Below are positions 8,771 through 17,897 of a stretch of DNA of 64,000 nucleotides, piece by piece; the stretch's first letter is position 1; each line of letters begins with the position of its first letter. Made by a program: the position numbers and the translations under genes. A model generated the notes under the pieces. That model saw nothing but the letters and a program-made list of their open reading frames with translations, did not search any database and had not been told where the DNA came from. The stretch is from Paenibacillus polymyxa (GTDB lineage: Bacteria; Bacillota; Bacilli; Paenibacillales; Paenibacillaceae): contig NZ_CP049783.1 of NCBI RefSeq assembly GCF_015710975.1, positions 806,001 through 870,000 on the forward strand. Direction: 5' to 3'.

Positions 8771-8964
8771 CAACCATGTATTAAAAAGGGCTCTCCTGAA
8801 TTTCTCCAGAAACCCCCTACTTCTCAATCAATCAGCATTGCAGCTTCAAATGTAGCGTTCGTTTTTTGAATGAAAACAATTCAACTGAAGGAACTGGTAC
8901 GAGATCCCAATGTCTTCGGAAGACAACAATTGAGCCGAGGAACATGCCAAGCACGAGGAACATT

Positions 8965-9000
8965 AAAAAGACGTTCCTGCTTTCCCAGAAACGTCTTTTT
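8965..9000. terminator. Bidirectional terminator
   Basis: AAAAAGACGTT and AACGTCTTTTT form a perfect 11-bp stem with a 14-base loop. It lies just downstream of the minus-strand small membrane protein remnant. Confidence 0.75.
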
Positions 9001-9008
9001 CATTCCGA

Positions 9009-9123
9009 TCAAGTCATTTTATTCCGCTTTCTTTTCCATCTTCTGATAACGATAAACAAATAAGTAAACAGAAATCCGAACAAAATAATACCTATTATGA
9101 CTGCAATCAGAGCAAGTAGACAT
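9009..9123 (-). pseudogene. Frameshifted small membrane protein remnant
   Basis: The minus strand holds a clear transmembrane helix (ALIAVIIGIILFGFLFTYLF) followed by a basic tail RRWKRKRNK and a stop. The frame has no start codon. An ATG at 9123 lies one base out of frame; removing one base would give an intact protein of about 37 residues beginning Met-Ser-Thr. A single-base insertion or a sequencing error would explain this. A strong terminator lies immediately downstream. Function unknown. Confidence 0.4.
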
Positions 9124-9151
9124 GCTTACCAACCCCTATTGTTTCCAAACC

Positions 9152-9658
9152 TTAGACACTCTTCTTGGCTATAAAAGACTTTCTAAATAGAAAAGGAGAC
9201 AAGATAAGCAAAATCCCTAACAACAAGAAAATAGACCCGTACAAATATAGATAAAAATCTTGAGCAGGGATTAACATACCCATTTTGTAAATTGCTTCAC
9301 CACGTCCACGAGTCGTAAGAATATCAATCGCCTGCTCGGTTACAATTAGACCAGCGATTAGCATAATAAAAAATACTACCGCTCTTTTCAAATTCCACTT
9401 TACTTTAGAGTTAGTTGATACTCTCTTTTCTCTGGTCATAAAAAACTTTCTGAATAGTAAAGGAGACAAGATAAGCAAAACCCCTATCAACAAAAAAATG
9501 GACCCATATAAGTATAGATAAAAATCTTGGGCAGGGATTAACATACCCATCTTGTAAATTGCTTCACCACGTCCACGAGTCGTAAGAATATCAATTGCCT
9601 GCTCGGTTACAACTAGACCTGCAATTAACATAACAAAAAATACTATTGCTTTTTTCAA
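9152..9658 (-). CDS. Membrane protein made of two tandem near-identical copies
   Basis: A 168-residue protein built from two copies of a unit of about 80 residues. Each copy has a first transmembrane helix (VFFVMLIAGLVVTEQAI), the loop ILTTRGRGEAIYKMGM, and a second helix (YLYLYGSIFLLIGVLLIL), so about four helices in all. The copies are joined by a short basic linker (about 74-90). The start is TTG at 9658, ten bases after GGGAGG. I do not recognise the family. The high DNA identity of the halves shows a recent in-frame duplication. Confidence 0.65.
   Translation of the reverse strand: MKKAIVFFVMLIAGLVVTEQAIDILTTRGRGEAIYKMGMLIPAQDFYLYLYGSIFLLIGVLLILSPLLFRKFFMTREKRVSTNSKVKWNLKRAVVFFIMLIAGLIVTEQAIDILTTRGRGEAIYKMGMLIPAQDFYLYLYGSIFLLLGILLILSPFLFRKSFIAKKSV
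9155..9391 (-). repeat. Internal tandem duplication, second copy
   Basis: Encodes roughly residues 90-168 of the duplicated membrane protein. Near-identical at DNA level to 9422-9658, offset by about 267 bases. Confidence 0.7.
9422..9658 (-). repeat. Internal tandem duplication, first copy
   Basis: Encodes roughly residues 1-79 of the duplicated membrane protein. Stretches such as the one encoding TTRGRGEAIYKMGM are almost unchanged between copies. Confidence 0.7.
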
Positions 9659-9759
9659 ATTTCACTCACCTCCCTTCACAAAATAGTATAGCTGTAAAAG
9701 CTAGTAAAAAAAAGAAAAAACAGGTTCCAGTAAAAAGGAAGCTGTTTTTAATTCACGTT

Positions 9760-10493
9760 TTAGTTTACGTAAACATTCCCTGCTCCGCTTGCACCGTAAC
9801 CTTGTGGTTGGGTTAGTCCAGTGATTCTGATATGATATCCACTACCTGGCGGGATACCATCAAAGGTTCTACTGTACCAGGTTTTTGAATTGTTTTCAGA
9901 ACTGTTTCCATATATTTTCTCTGGGACACTCCAATCTTTCCATCCATTCCATACATCTTCCACAATCTCATATTTATTTTTAGCTTCTACGCCATTAATA
10001 CCTGTGTCTTGCCATCCTTGATTGTCGCAGAATGGGATGAACCGTACAGTTCCATATTGAACCCCACTAAGTCTATAATAGTCTACAGCCGCATTTGTAG
10101 AAATTTCAGATGGATTCAGTGCTTTAACGGTTGCAGGATTGCCATCACCAAGAACCAACTTCCACTCTTCACCATCTTTGAGTACTTTCAAATTTTGTTT
10201 TTCCCCATCCTCTTTGATTGTAACTGCTACACTCGAATCGGATTCTTTTTGGGCACCAACAACTTCAATTTTATCAAAATCAGTTTTTTTACTGCATCCG
10301 AAAAATTCTTTTCGTGCATAGCAGTTAAGTATTTTGTGACAACTTTTTGAGCCTCTTGCTCGGATTGATCGACAGCAGTTTCGGATGTAGCTTGATCTTT
10401 TGTTAAAGCTTCAGAAGCAGAAACCGAAACTGAAGTATCAGCCGACGGAACAACAGGTGCAGCGGATACAGAAGTACCTAATGCAGCCACCAT
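9760..10493 (-). pseudogene. Secreted protein with NTF2-like N-terminal domain, frameshifted at A7
   Basis: The N-terminal part shows the end of a signal peptide (VAALGTSVSAAP), a Ser/Thr-rich linker, then EAQKVVTKYLTAMHEKNFSDAV, the first helix of an NTF2/DUF4878-like fold. At a run of seven A residues (near 10284-10290) the frame is lost. The -1 frame continues the same fold (KTDFDKIEVVGAQ ... GEEWKLVLG) and then a C-terminal domain of about 115 residues to the stop at 9760. The signal peptide also lacks its basic start and has no ATG in frame. Decay is the likely explanation, although slippage at A AAA AAC could in principle join the frames. No function assigned. Confidence 0.55.
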
Positions 10494-10548
10494 TGTAAGT
10501 GTAGCATCATATATCCCCCGATATGTTTTTTATTGTGGTTTTATAACC

Positions 10549-10587
10549 TTAAAAGCCCCCTCTTGTATTAACAGAGAAGGCTTTTAA
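10549..10587. terminator. Rho-independent terminator
   Basis: TTAAAAGCC pairs with GGCTTTTAA around a partly paired loop. It lies just downstream of the Cys-rich protein gene. Confidence 0.7.
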
Positions 10588-10613
10588 GCGCAAACAGATG
10601 TTTTTGATTACAC

Positions 10614-10850
10614 TTATCGTTTTCCACATTTGCAAGTTTTCTTGATTTTTTTCACTTTCTTCACAACGCTGCTTTTACCACTATTTTTGCGCGAGCTGTT
10701 GTTGTTTCCGTTATGGTCTACTCTGCATTCCTCGCAAAGATCCCAGTGGTCACCATACCAGCAAGCTCTGCGACATCTTCTGTGACATCTGTGTTCTGGA
10801 GAGTTATATTGCGTTATTTTCTTTTTTACTGGACGACGTGTATTAGCCAA
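10614..10850 (-). CDS. Small Cys/His-rich, highly basic protein
   Basis: A 78-residue protein, unrecognised. It starts with TTG preceded seven bases earlier by GGGGAGGTG, an excellent ribosome binding site. The centre has clustered Cys and His (HRCHRRCRRACWYGDHWDLCEEC) that could bind zinc or form disulfides. The C-terminal third is Lys-rich and ends CKCGKR. There is no signal peptide. It could be a small nucleic-acid-binding protein or a cationic peptide; neither is demonstrated. A terminator follows. Confidence 0.55.
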   Translation of the reverse strand: MANTRRPVKKKITQYNSPEHRCHRRCRRACWYGDHWDLCEECRVDHNGNNNSSRKNSGKSSVVKKVKKIKKTCKCGKR

Positions 10851-11619
10851 TTGGATTCACCTCCCCTCATGCTCTATTACATGCTAAGAGGATGAAAAAT
10901 GCTTGTACTAATAACAGAAGACAAATCAATCAAAATTGATAACGGATCGCTACTTCAATTACATTGAGGACACGAGGGAAGTTAACAGAGGCAAAACCGA
11001 TTTGGTTACAAATATAGGAAAACTACATCATAAAAAAATACCTGGCATAAGCATAAGTAAGTAAAATATTAGACTAGATATACAGTTCCAAGCGTCTTTT
11101 CAATTTTCAAAATCGGCAAACTCGATAAAATAAGTATCCGATTGTCCCAAAAAAAAGACAGCAGCAGCCTTGGACGAGAAATAAAGTCCTAGACTACCGC
11201 TGTTTGATTAAACAAACGTTTCCCTTTAGCTTAATGCCAAAAGGAGTAGAGACCGCGAAGGAAAACTACTCCTTGGAGTGTTGAACTTTCATTCAAGGAT
11301 ACTATAATTCTCGCTCATTGAAGTCTTAATCTTTTGTTACAATTCTTCCATTCTTGTGTTAGCCGGAGAATATGACCCGGTAGATTGATGGGAAACGTTG
11401 AAAAGCAAGCTACTGCCAAGCATAACTCATGCATAACTACACATCTTTCTCCATTAGAAGCATCCAACCAAATCTGTATGGAAATCTCTAATTTTTTACC
11501 AAGCAATCCTTATAAACTAATTTCGCAAAAGTGAGTTTACCAAATATTGTAAGATACATGCAGTGAAAACCTTCAGCTTTTCTGTTCGAAGTTTTTTTGC
11601 CTCCCCCCAATATACACAA
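10851..11619. other. Non-coding stretch with remnants and an inverted repeat
   Basis: There is no convincing intact gene in about 770 bases. AAGGAGTAG (11241-11249) and CTACTCCTT (11266-11274) form a 9-bp inverted repeat. A minus-strand frame of 63 codons at 11315-11506 reads as protein-like (for example WLDASNGERCVVMHELCLAV) but lacks a usable ribosome binding site and looks like a gene fragment. Flanked on both sides by broken genes. Confidence 0.4.
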
Positions 11620-12204
11620 TTAAGGTGTATGCCTTCCCACATATTGATAAGTACCTTTCGGGTATGCAATCCACTCATTCTGCTGATTAAAAACGGGCGA
11701 TCCGCATGTTATACCTTGTTTACGAACAAATGTCCCACCTTGAGGAAACAATTGATCCTGCGAATGAGGCTCTCCAAGCACATCTACCACAGTTCCATGA
11801 TATTTTAGTACATATGCGACCGTATTAAATTCGCTTGGGTTATAAAAATGACCCTCTTGATTAAAATAGGAAACATTTGTAACATCCATAAAATTGTAAA
11901 AGATGCTGTTTATGATCAGATACGGTATTAATGGGTTAACCGGATATAGCGCTATGCTGGACACGTTCATGCGGTTCGTATTTTTCATGAATTGGTGAAC
12001 CTCCAGCTCATATCCTTCTATTTTATGAGAGAAGTCACATTCTCGGTTGTAAAACAATTGCAGCACGATGCGACCGTCTCCACCATCGACATATTGTGAA
12101 AAGAACAAAAAAAATGCCTCCTGTGGTTCCTAATGAACCTGAAATATAATCGCTCTGCCAGGCGGTACCACTAAATACAACGTGAACGTCCAGCTTTGTA
12201 ACAT
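11620..12204 (-). pseudogene. DUF6143-like protein with an in-frame TAG
   Basis: From an ATG at 12204 the frame reads ...VVPPGRAIIFQVH, hits TAG at 12130-12132, then continues in the same frame to the stop at 11620 with FFSQYVDGGDGRIVLQLFYNREC and later VRKQGITCGSPVFNQQNEWIAYPKG. The two halves make one coherent protein of about 194 residues. It resembles small DUF6143-type proteins of spore formers; that assignment is from memory and weak. The stop codon makes it a probable nonsense pseudogene. The region after the stop has no good start of its own. Confidence 0.45.
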
Positions 12205-12208
12205 CTAA

Positions 12209-12691
12209 TTAGATCAAAGTTGAGCTATAAGTAGAGCCAGTGACTGTATAGGTGAAAAACACGCTCGCTCTACCACCTTTCCCATCCTCTGCTGTCACAA
12301 ACACCTGTGTGCTTCCTGCTGATTTGGGCTTTAACGTAAGCTGTTGACTTGCTACTTCTGCTTTTACTACGTTTACATCTGAAGTGATCGCATGATACGA
12401 TAGCTCATCCTGATCAGCACCAAAAAATACATTTTTTAAATCTACTAGTGTATCTCCAGAACCTACAATGCCATATTGATCGGGAGGAACTGTGGCTGTA
12501 ACAGGTACATGGTTAGGTGTGGGTGTTGGATTCGTTATAGAACTACCACATTCCTCATGACTCACCGGAGCACCCGGGTGGAAAGCTCCTGTTGGGTCCT
12601 CAGTCATTAGACCTGCCGCACGCACCGCCTCGGTAAAAGATACTGTATTCGCTTTACTCACAATTACTGACGTGTCCCCTTTCTTTTCCAC
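12209..12691 (-). pseudogene. Fragment of a surface protein with Ig/cadherin-like repeat
   Basis: About 160 codons from a GTG. The N-terminal part (FTEAVRAAGLMTEDPTGAFHPGAPVSHEE) resembles the end of an S-layer-homology-type segment. After a Pro/Thr linker comes a beta-sandwich repeat of the kind LVDLKNVFFGADQDELSY ... VFVTAEDGKGG, common in Paenibacillus secreted proteins. There is no signal peptide and no anchor. Upstream bases in other frames also look formerly coding, so this is probably a decayed piece of a larger gene. Confidence 0.4.
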
Positions 12692-12893
12692 ATGAACAAA
12701 GCTGTGGTCTTCATGCCATACCTGCCAGCAACATCACGATTAGCGCCTTCTGCCATTCTTTATTGGTTCTTGATCACCAGTTTTTCCTCGTACACGGTTC
12801 ATTCTTTTGTTAGTGAAAAGATCTTATCATCCGCTTCTGAACCGATTCTGAACAATATTAAAATTTTATTTATTCACAATTGGAACTTGGTAG

Positions 12894-12933
12894 AGAAAAA
12901 AGAGCACTTAGCCAGTTAGGGCTAAGCACTCTA
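12894..12933 (-). terminator. Rho-independent terminator of the GH30 gene
   Basis: A 13-bp, nearly perfect stem (AGAGTGCTTAGCC with GGCTAAGTGCTCT on the minus strand) followed by a T-rich tail, about 30 bases after the GH30 stop. Confidence 0.8.
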
Positions 12934-12965
12934 AAATTTTTATAAACATTGATGTAGAGACCGTA

Positions 12966-14483
12966 TCAGGAAGTTGTAGGCTCCCATTGAAAGGTAGCTG
13001 CTGACTTGGATGGAAGGGTTGATTTGAAAACGTGATTTCCCTGCCGAACCTTAAAGGTCTTGGTGTTCTCTCCCGTATTGGCGGCAATCAGGACCAGCGT
13101 ACCATCGGGGTTACGATAAGCGACTGTTTCGATACTTCCACTATAGTGGGTAGAATCAATACGTACCGCACCTGGACGAACAAATTTGCTGGCATGTCCA
13201 ATCGCATAGTATTCTACATTTTTTGTAACGGCACCGCTTAACGGGTCGATGGTCACTACACCTCTGCAGTTGGTACATCCACCATTGGCCGGACCGCCGG
13301 ATGGATCAAGTGCAATATTCCAAAAGAGGACGTTTTGCGACCAGTTTCGAGGTGCACCAATAATCAGCTTGGACATATCCCAGCTTAAATCATCTCCAAA
13401 GCCTGAGCTCCATGCTCCTCCGCTGCATTCTGTCATATAAACAGGCTTATCCGGAAAAGCATCGTGCACGTCTGTCATCGCTGTCGGCTCTCCTTGGTAG
13501 CAATGAAAGGCTGTTCCGTGCGTATAGCTTCGAGCCTGTTCGTCTCCCAGCACGGTCTTGGCATATTCACTCCCTGTATCCCAGTTATGGTCAAAGGCAA
13601 TAATGTGGGTAGACAAATCGTTTCGACTTAAAGCAGGGCCTAAGTATTGCTTGATAAATTTCGCCTGCTCCACTGCTCCCATACTCATGCTGGGATACTT
13701 GGACGTGGTGAATTCCGGTTCATTTTGAATGGAAATCGCCTGAATTGGGACTCCCTCGTTCGCAAAGGCTTGTATATAACGAACAAAATAGTCAGCATAC
13801 GCCTGATAGACACGCGGATCGGTATAGTCCAAATACCAGCCGTTATATATCTGCTCACCATATTTCATCCAGGGCGGGGCCGTCCAAGGAGTCCCCATAA
13901 TCCGTAGATCCTGGTTTCTTCTCAGAATTTGCTTCAGCACATCGATCACATCCCGATCCTTGGCAATGGAAAAATGATTTAGCTCATAGTCCTTGCCGGT
14001 TGCCACATCATCGTAAGTATAGCTGCTAGGTTGTCCCTGTTCATCCACTGAATAATCTGATGCTCCTATGGTATGGCGAATATAGCTTAATTGAATGCCG
14101 CCAGCTGTAAACAAATCATTGAGCAACTGGTCACGCTGATTGGCAGACATGCCATGATTCATCAGATATGCGGACGAACCGGACACGGCTGCACCAAACC
14201 CTTCTATCGTCTGGTAACGAATATTGGGTCTAATCTCAACCGTCAGTGTATCCGCACTCGCTGCAGCTTCGTTACTGTCGTCTATTCTCCATGGAATTGG
14301 GGCTTGCTGTGTTAGACGATTCGCGGGGTCCGGTGTGGTTAGCCACATACTGACATTCTTTTCGCCTGCCGTGTTCACACCATTCTGCATAGCCAGACTG
14401 ACCAGAATAGCACCAATCAAGATGATAGCTGCAACTATAAGCAGCAAGAAGTCAGAACGTCGTTGTTTTTGGAGTTTCTTCAT
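12966..14483 (-). CDS. Membrane-anchored GH30 glycoside hydrolase
   Basis: A 505-residue enzyme. Residues 12-32 are one transmembrane anchor (FLLLIVAAIILIGAILVSLAM) after a basic start. The catalytic (beta/alpha)8 domain starts at about residue 90 (QTIEGFGAAVSGSSAYLM). The acid/base Glu is in ISIQNEPEFT and the nucleophile Glu in VYMTECSGG. The C-terminal beta-domain ends in ATFQWEP. GH30 includes glucosylceramidases and beta-1,6-glucanases; the motifs fit that branch better than the xylanase subfamily, but the substrate is uncertain. AGGAGG precedes the ATG by six bases. It follows the GH3 gene on the same strand with a terminator between, so it may work with it on fungal or plant glucans. 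Confidence 0.87.
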   Translation of the reverse strand: MKKLQKQRRSDFLLLIVAAIILIGAILVSLAMQNGVNTAGEKNVSMWLTTPDPANRLTQQAPIPWRIDDSNEAAASADTLTVEIRPNIRYQTIEGFGAAVSGSSAYLMNHGMSANQRDQLLNDLFTAGGIQLSYIRHTIGASDYSVDEQGQPSSYTYDDVATGKDYELNHFSIAKDRDVIDVLKQILRRNQDLRIMGTPWTAPPWMKYGEQIYNGWYLDYTDPRVYQAYADYFVRYIQAFANEGVPIQAISIQNEPEFTTSKYPSMSMGAVEQAKFIKQYLGPALSRNDLSTHIIAFDHNWDTGSEYAKTVLGDEQARSYTHGTAFHCYQGEPTAMTDVHDAFPDKPVYMTECSGGAWSSGFGDDLSWDMSKLIIGAPRNWSQNVLFWNIALDPSGGPANGGCTNCRGVVTIDPLSGAVTKNVEYYAIGHASKFVRPGAVRIDSTHYSGSIETVAYRNPDGTLVLIAANTGENTKTFKVRQGNHVFKSTLPSKSAATFQWEPTTS

Positions 14484-14603
14484 CTATATCCTCCTCTCTC
14501 TATAATCATCCTGTCTCCATCGTTCCTACTATTACAGCTTTCACTCGGTTTTCCCTTTGCATACCTATTAAATCCTATTAGAATGGTTACCTACTTATAG
14601 CAA

Positions 14604-14635
14604 AAGAGAGCCGGTGCTAGTGCCCGTGCTCTCTT
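14604..14635 (-). terminator. Terminator after the GH3 gene
   Basis: AAGAGAGC pairs with GCTCTCTT, 8 bp, around a GC-rich loop, between the GH3 stop and the GH30 start. Confidence 0.65.
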
Positions 14636-14669
14636 GAAATTTAACCACTTTAAAAGGAATATAACGGGA

Positions 14670-17399
14670 TTACTTTTTTGCCTTTTCTGTAGAGGTTGCC
14701 GGAATCGTAACACTTCCTGTCAGTCTTGTATCCTGAGAGGAACTGCCTACATAAATCGGAACTTCACCAGATGGCATAACCCATGCTTTGGATTTTTCAT
14801 CCCAATAAGAGAGAGCTTTCGGGTCAAGCTCAATGCGGACTTTCTTCTCTTGGCCCGGCTTTAATTCCACCTTGGCCCAACCTGCCAGTTGACGGGATGG
14901 GGTCTCTACATTGGTCGGGAGCTTACCGCTGTATACCTGTACAACCTCAGCTCCAGCTTTTTTCCCAGTGTTTTTCAATTTAAGCGAAACCTCGACTGAA
15001 CTTGTACGATCGGATTTCTTTCCACTCGCATGCTGTTTTACCTTCAAATCACTGTATCCGAAAGTCGTGTAGGATAAACCGTGTCCAAAGGAGAACACAG
15101 GTTGGATACCCGATTTTTCATATCCACGGTAGCCTACAAAAATACCATCTGAATAGTCACCCACTCCATTGACACCCGGAAATTTCTCCGGTGAGGATAC
15201 AGGTGTAGACTGCTCGTTAACCGGGAAGGTTACCGGTAGCTTGCCAGAAGGATTTACATCCCCAAACAAGACGCGCGCTATGGCATTCCCTTGCTCTTGA
15301 CCAGCAAACCATGCCTGTACGATCGCAGGAACTTTGTCCTGCCAGGTGTCCATCTGCACAGCTCTGCCGCTCATTTGTACCACAATGGTTTTCGGATTGG
15401 CAGCGGCAACCGCACGGATCAGCCGATCCTGATTGTTCGGCAGCTCCATATCGGAACGCTCCACATATCCTTCGCTCTCATACGTACGTGTGACCACAAT
15501 CGCAACATCCGATTTTTTGGCCAGCTTTACAGCATTGTCAATCAGCTTGTCTGTCGTATCTGCCGGAGGCTCCCAGCCCAGACGAACCATACCGCCAGAA
15601 TCGCGACCATTTGTTGGATAATCGGCACGATATTCAATACGTATCTTATGTTTTTCCCCCGCTTTGAACGAGATGTTTTTCTTCGTTGTTTCCAGCTTCG
15701 TACCCTGATTATCTACAAATAGCTTATCATCAAGATACAGCTTGCTTGATCCCAAACTGGTTAATGACAATGCATAGTCACCATCCTTGGGAGCTGCAAT
15801 AGCCCCTGTCCAGCGTGCAGATATCAAACCGTTCAGGGTCGTGGGTGTATTAGGAACTTTAGGGGACTTCGCATTGAAACCCTGATAATTATAAAAGCCA
15901 AGGTTCATATTGACTTGATCATCATTGCGCACAAGAATCGGATTGCCTTCCATCTTGTTATTCTTCCAGTATTCGCCTCGCAGTCCCTGCTCAGCATCGC
16001 CATAAGTCGCATATCCAACACTGATATTCTCTTTCTGATCGGATGTGGTCAGCAACGAAGACGGAACAGCTGATGGACCTGGCATAATGTCCCCCGCAGA
16101 AATAGGATCCGTGCCCGGTGCATACTGGACGGTAACTCCTTTGCCTACACGATTACGAATGCCCTCCAGCGGACTCACCGTGTACGTCGGGTTCACCAAC
16201 GAACTGCCTCCGCCTGCCACAGTGCCGTTATCTGCATCTGGACCAATCACAGCAATGGATTTGAGTTTATCTTGAGACAACGGTAATACGTTGTTTTTAT
16301 TTTGAAGCAGCACCATACTTTCCTCAGCCAATTGACGGGCTGTTTTACCATGGTCACGGGCATCAATTTGATTATTTTGAGCCGGGTGATCAAACAAACC
16401 TTTACTGAACATCTGCACCAGAATACGCTTAGCTTTATCATCAATCGTTTGTTCACTTACTTTACCAGTCTTGACCGCATCAAGCAGTTGATCTCCCCAT
16501 TTACCATAAGGGGTTCCCGGTGTTTCCAGGTCCAAGCCGCTATTTGCCGATTCGACTGTACTCAGATTCGCGCCATAATCACTCATCACGAAGCCCTGGA
16601 ATTGCATTTCCTTTTTCAAAAGGTCTGTCAGGATGGTCTTGTTCTCACATGCCGATTCGCCGTTGACCTTGTTAAAGGAGCACATAGCTCCGCCCAAATC
16701 TGCCTTGGCAATAGCCTCCTCAAACGGGCGTATGTAAATTTCATGCAGCGCACGGTCACTGACTTTGACATTTGTCGTGAAACGCTCCGTCTCCTGATTA
16801 TTCATAAGGTAATGTTTCGCAGTCGCCAAAACAGGATGGCTTTGTACACCTTTGACATAAGCGGTCACCATTTGCGATTGCAGTAGCGGGTCCTCGCCCA
16901 TAGATTCAAAGTTTCTCGATCCCCATGGAATACGGGCAATATCCATCCCCGGTCCAAGCACCACATTATGAGTTGTATTAAAAGCCTCGTCTCCAAGCAA
17001 ATCTCCATATTGTTTGGCAGCCTGAGTATCCCACGTTGCAGCCAGTGCAATAGGGGCCGGCAACGCAGTTGATTGCTTGTCCTGCACATCCGGATTGGCG
17101 ATCCGCACACCCGCAGGTCCATCTGCCATCTTTAACGCTGGAATACCCAACCGTTCCATCGAATTATTATAAAATCCATAATAATTGTTGACCTTACCAG
17201 TCACCAGATCTATTTTTTCTTCCAGCGTCATTTCTTGTAACAGCAATGCTGTCCGTTTCTCAGCCGACAGGGACGTGTTCATCCAAGGCCGATCTGTCCG
17301 GCTTCCTGCCGCTCCTGCAATATGCATAGGTCCGATCACAACAGCCGCAATGACTGTCATCATCACCATACGGAACACCCATGTTGATTTTACTTTCAC
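14670..17399 (-). CDS. Secreted GH3 beta-glucosidase with PA14 insertion
   Basis: A 909-residue exported enzyme. Signal peptide at 1-30 (basic start, VMMTVIAAVVIGPMHIAGA). The GH3 N-terminal TIM barrel has KMADGPAGVRI, AKHYLMNNQE and the nucleophile Asp in GFVMSDYGA. The alpha/beta sandwich contains SIAVIGPDADN. A PA14 domain (GLRGEYWKNNKMEGN ... GLISARWTG) is inserted as in cellobiose- and gentiobiose-acting GH3 enzymes. A fibronectin-III-like domain follows. GTG at 17399 is taken as start because AAGGAGG lies ten bases before it; an ATG further upstream would place that site inside the gene. A cre-like site about 250 bases upstream suggests CcpA control. Confidence 0.88.
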   Translation of the reverse strand: MKVKSTWVFRMVMMTVIAAVVIGPMHIAGAAGSRTDRPWMNTSLSAEKRTALLLQEMTLEEKIDLVTGKVNNYYGFYNNSMERLGIPALKMADGPAGVRIANPDVQDKQSTALPAPIALAATWDTQAAKQYGDLLGDEAFNTTHNVVLGPGMDIARIPWGSRNFESMGEDPLLQSQMVTAYVKGVQSHPVLATAKHYLMNNQETERFTTNVKVSDRALHEIYIRPFEEAIAKADLGGAMCSFNKVNGESACENKTILTDLLKKEMQFQGFVMSDYGANLSTVESANSGLDLETPGTPYGKWGDQLLDAVKTGKVSEQTIDDKAKRILVQMFSKGLFDHPAQNNQIDARDHGKTARQLAEESMVLLQNKNNVLPLSQDKLKSIAVIGPDADNGTVAGGGSSLVNPTYTVSPLEGIRNRVGKGVTVQYAPGTDPISAGDIMPGPSAVPSSLLTTSDQKENISVGYATYGDAEQGLRGEYWKNNKMEGNPILVRNDDQVNMNLGFYNYQGFNAKSPKVPNTPTTLNGLISARWTGAIAAPKDGDYALSLTSLGSSKLYLDDKLFVDNQGTKLETTKKNISFKAGEKHKIRIEYRADYPTNGRDSGGMVRLGWEPPADTTDKLIDNAVKLAKKSDVAIVVTRTYESEGYVERSDMELPNNQDRLIRAVAAANPKTIVVQMSGRAVQMDTWQDKVPAIVQAWFAGQEQGNAIARVLFGDVNPSGKLPVTFPVNEQSTPVSSPEKFPGVNGVGDYSDGIFVGYRGYEKSGIQPVFSFGHGLSYTTFGYSDLKVKQHASGKKSDRTSSVEVSLKLKNTGKKAGAEVVQVYSGKLPTNVETPSRQLAGWAKVELKPGQEKKVRIELDPKALSYWDEKSKAWVMPSGEVPIYVGSSSQDTRLTGSVTIPATSTEKAKK

Positions 17400-17640
17400 G
17401 TTTGTAATTCCTCCTTGATGTTTGGTCATGAGGTGAATGCCTATTCAACGCTCACAGGCTTGCAAAGGCTCTCGACCCTGCGAGCTCCAACAAAAATCCA
17501 GAGCCACGGGGTAAGCAAGCAAATCAGCAAAAGCCGCAATGGCTCAAGTGACACGTTTACCACCCTACCGCACATTTTCGGAAATTTCATTGAAAGTTTT
17601 TGGAAGAAGAACACTAGGACCTTCATTCTTTCTCATAAAA
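17400..17640. other. Upstream region of the GH3 gene
   Basis: There is no credible gene in this interval. It forms the long leader and promoter region of the GH3 gene, with the cre-like site at its far end. I could not assign a clear -35/-10 pair. Confidence 0.4.
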
Positions 17641-17654
17641 AGAGAGCGCTAACA
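17641..17654 (-). promoter_or_regulatory. cre-like site upstream of the GH3 gene
   Basis: The minus strand reads TGTTAGCGCTCTCT, matching the TGNNANCGNNNNC core of CcpA operators with one end mismatch. It lies in the upstream region of the GH3 beta-glucosidase, consistent with catabolite repression. Confidence 0.45.
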
Positions 17655-17843
17655 ATTCAGTTAACCGATCATAAGATTACACTTTTGTAACTTTTTAATG
17701 ACGTAATTTTTAACTATTTATAATCATAAAAAATGATTCATATGTCCCACACTTTGACATGCTTCTATGGTCTTTTTTAGCGTGTGACCAAAGCCTCTAT
17801 TTTAGGGAATTGGGAATACTTATGTATAAAAAAGTTCAGATAA

Positions 17844-17876
17844 CAAAAAAATCCAGGAACCTGAACGGTCCCTGGA
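17844..17876 (-). terminator. Terminator of the oxidoreductase gene
   Basis: On the minus strand TCCAGGGACC pairs with GGTTCCTGGA and is followed by seven T residues. Confidence 0.8.
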
Positions 17877-17897
17877 AGCACTGTGGATTCAATGTGA

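Noticed and set aside
8866..9063. Plus-strand frame of 65 codons
   Set aside because: It runs straight through the strong bidirectional terminator at 8965-9000 and has no convincing start.
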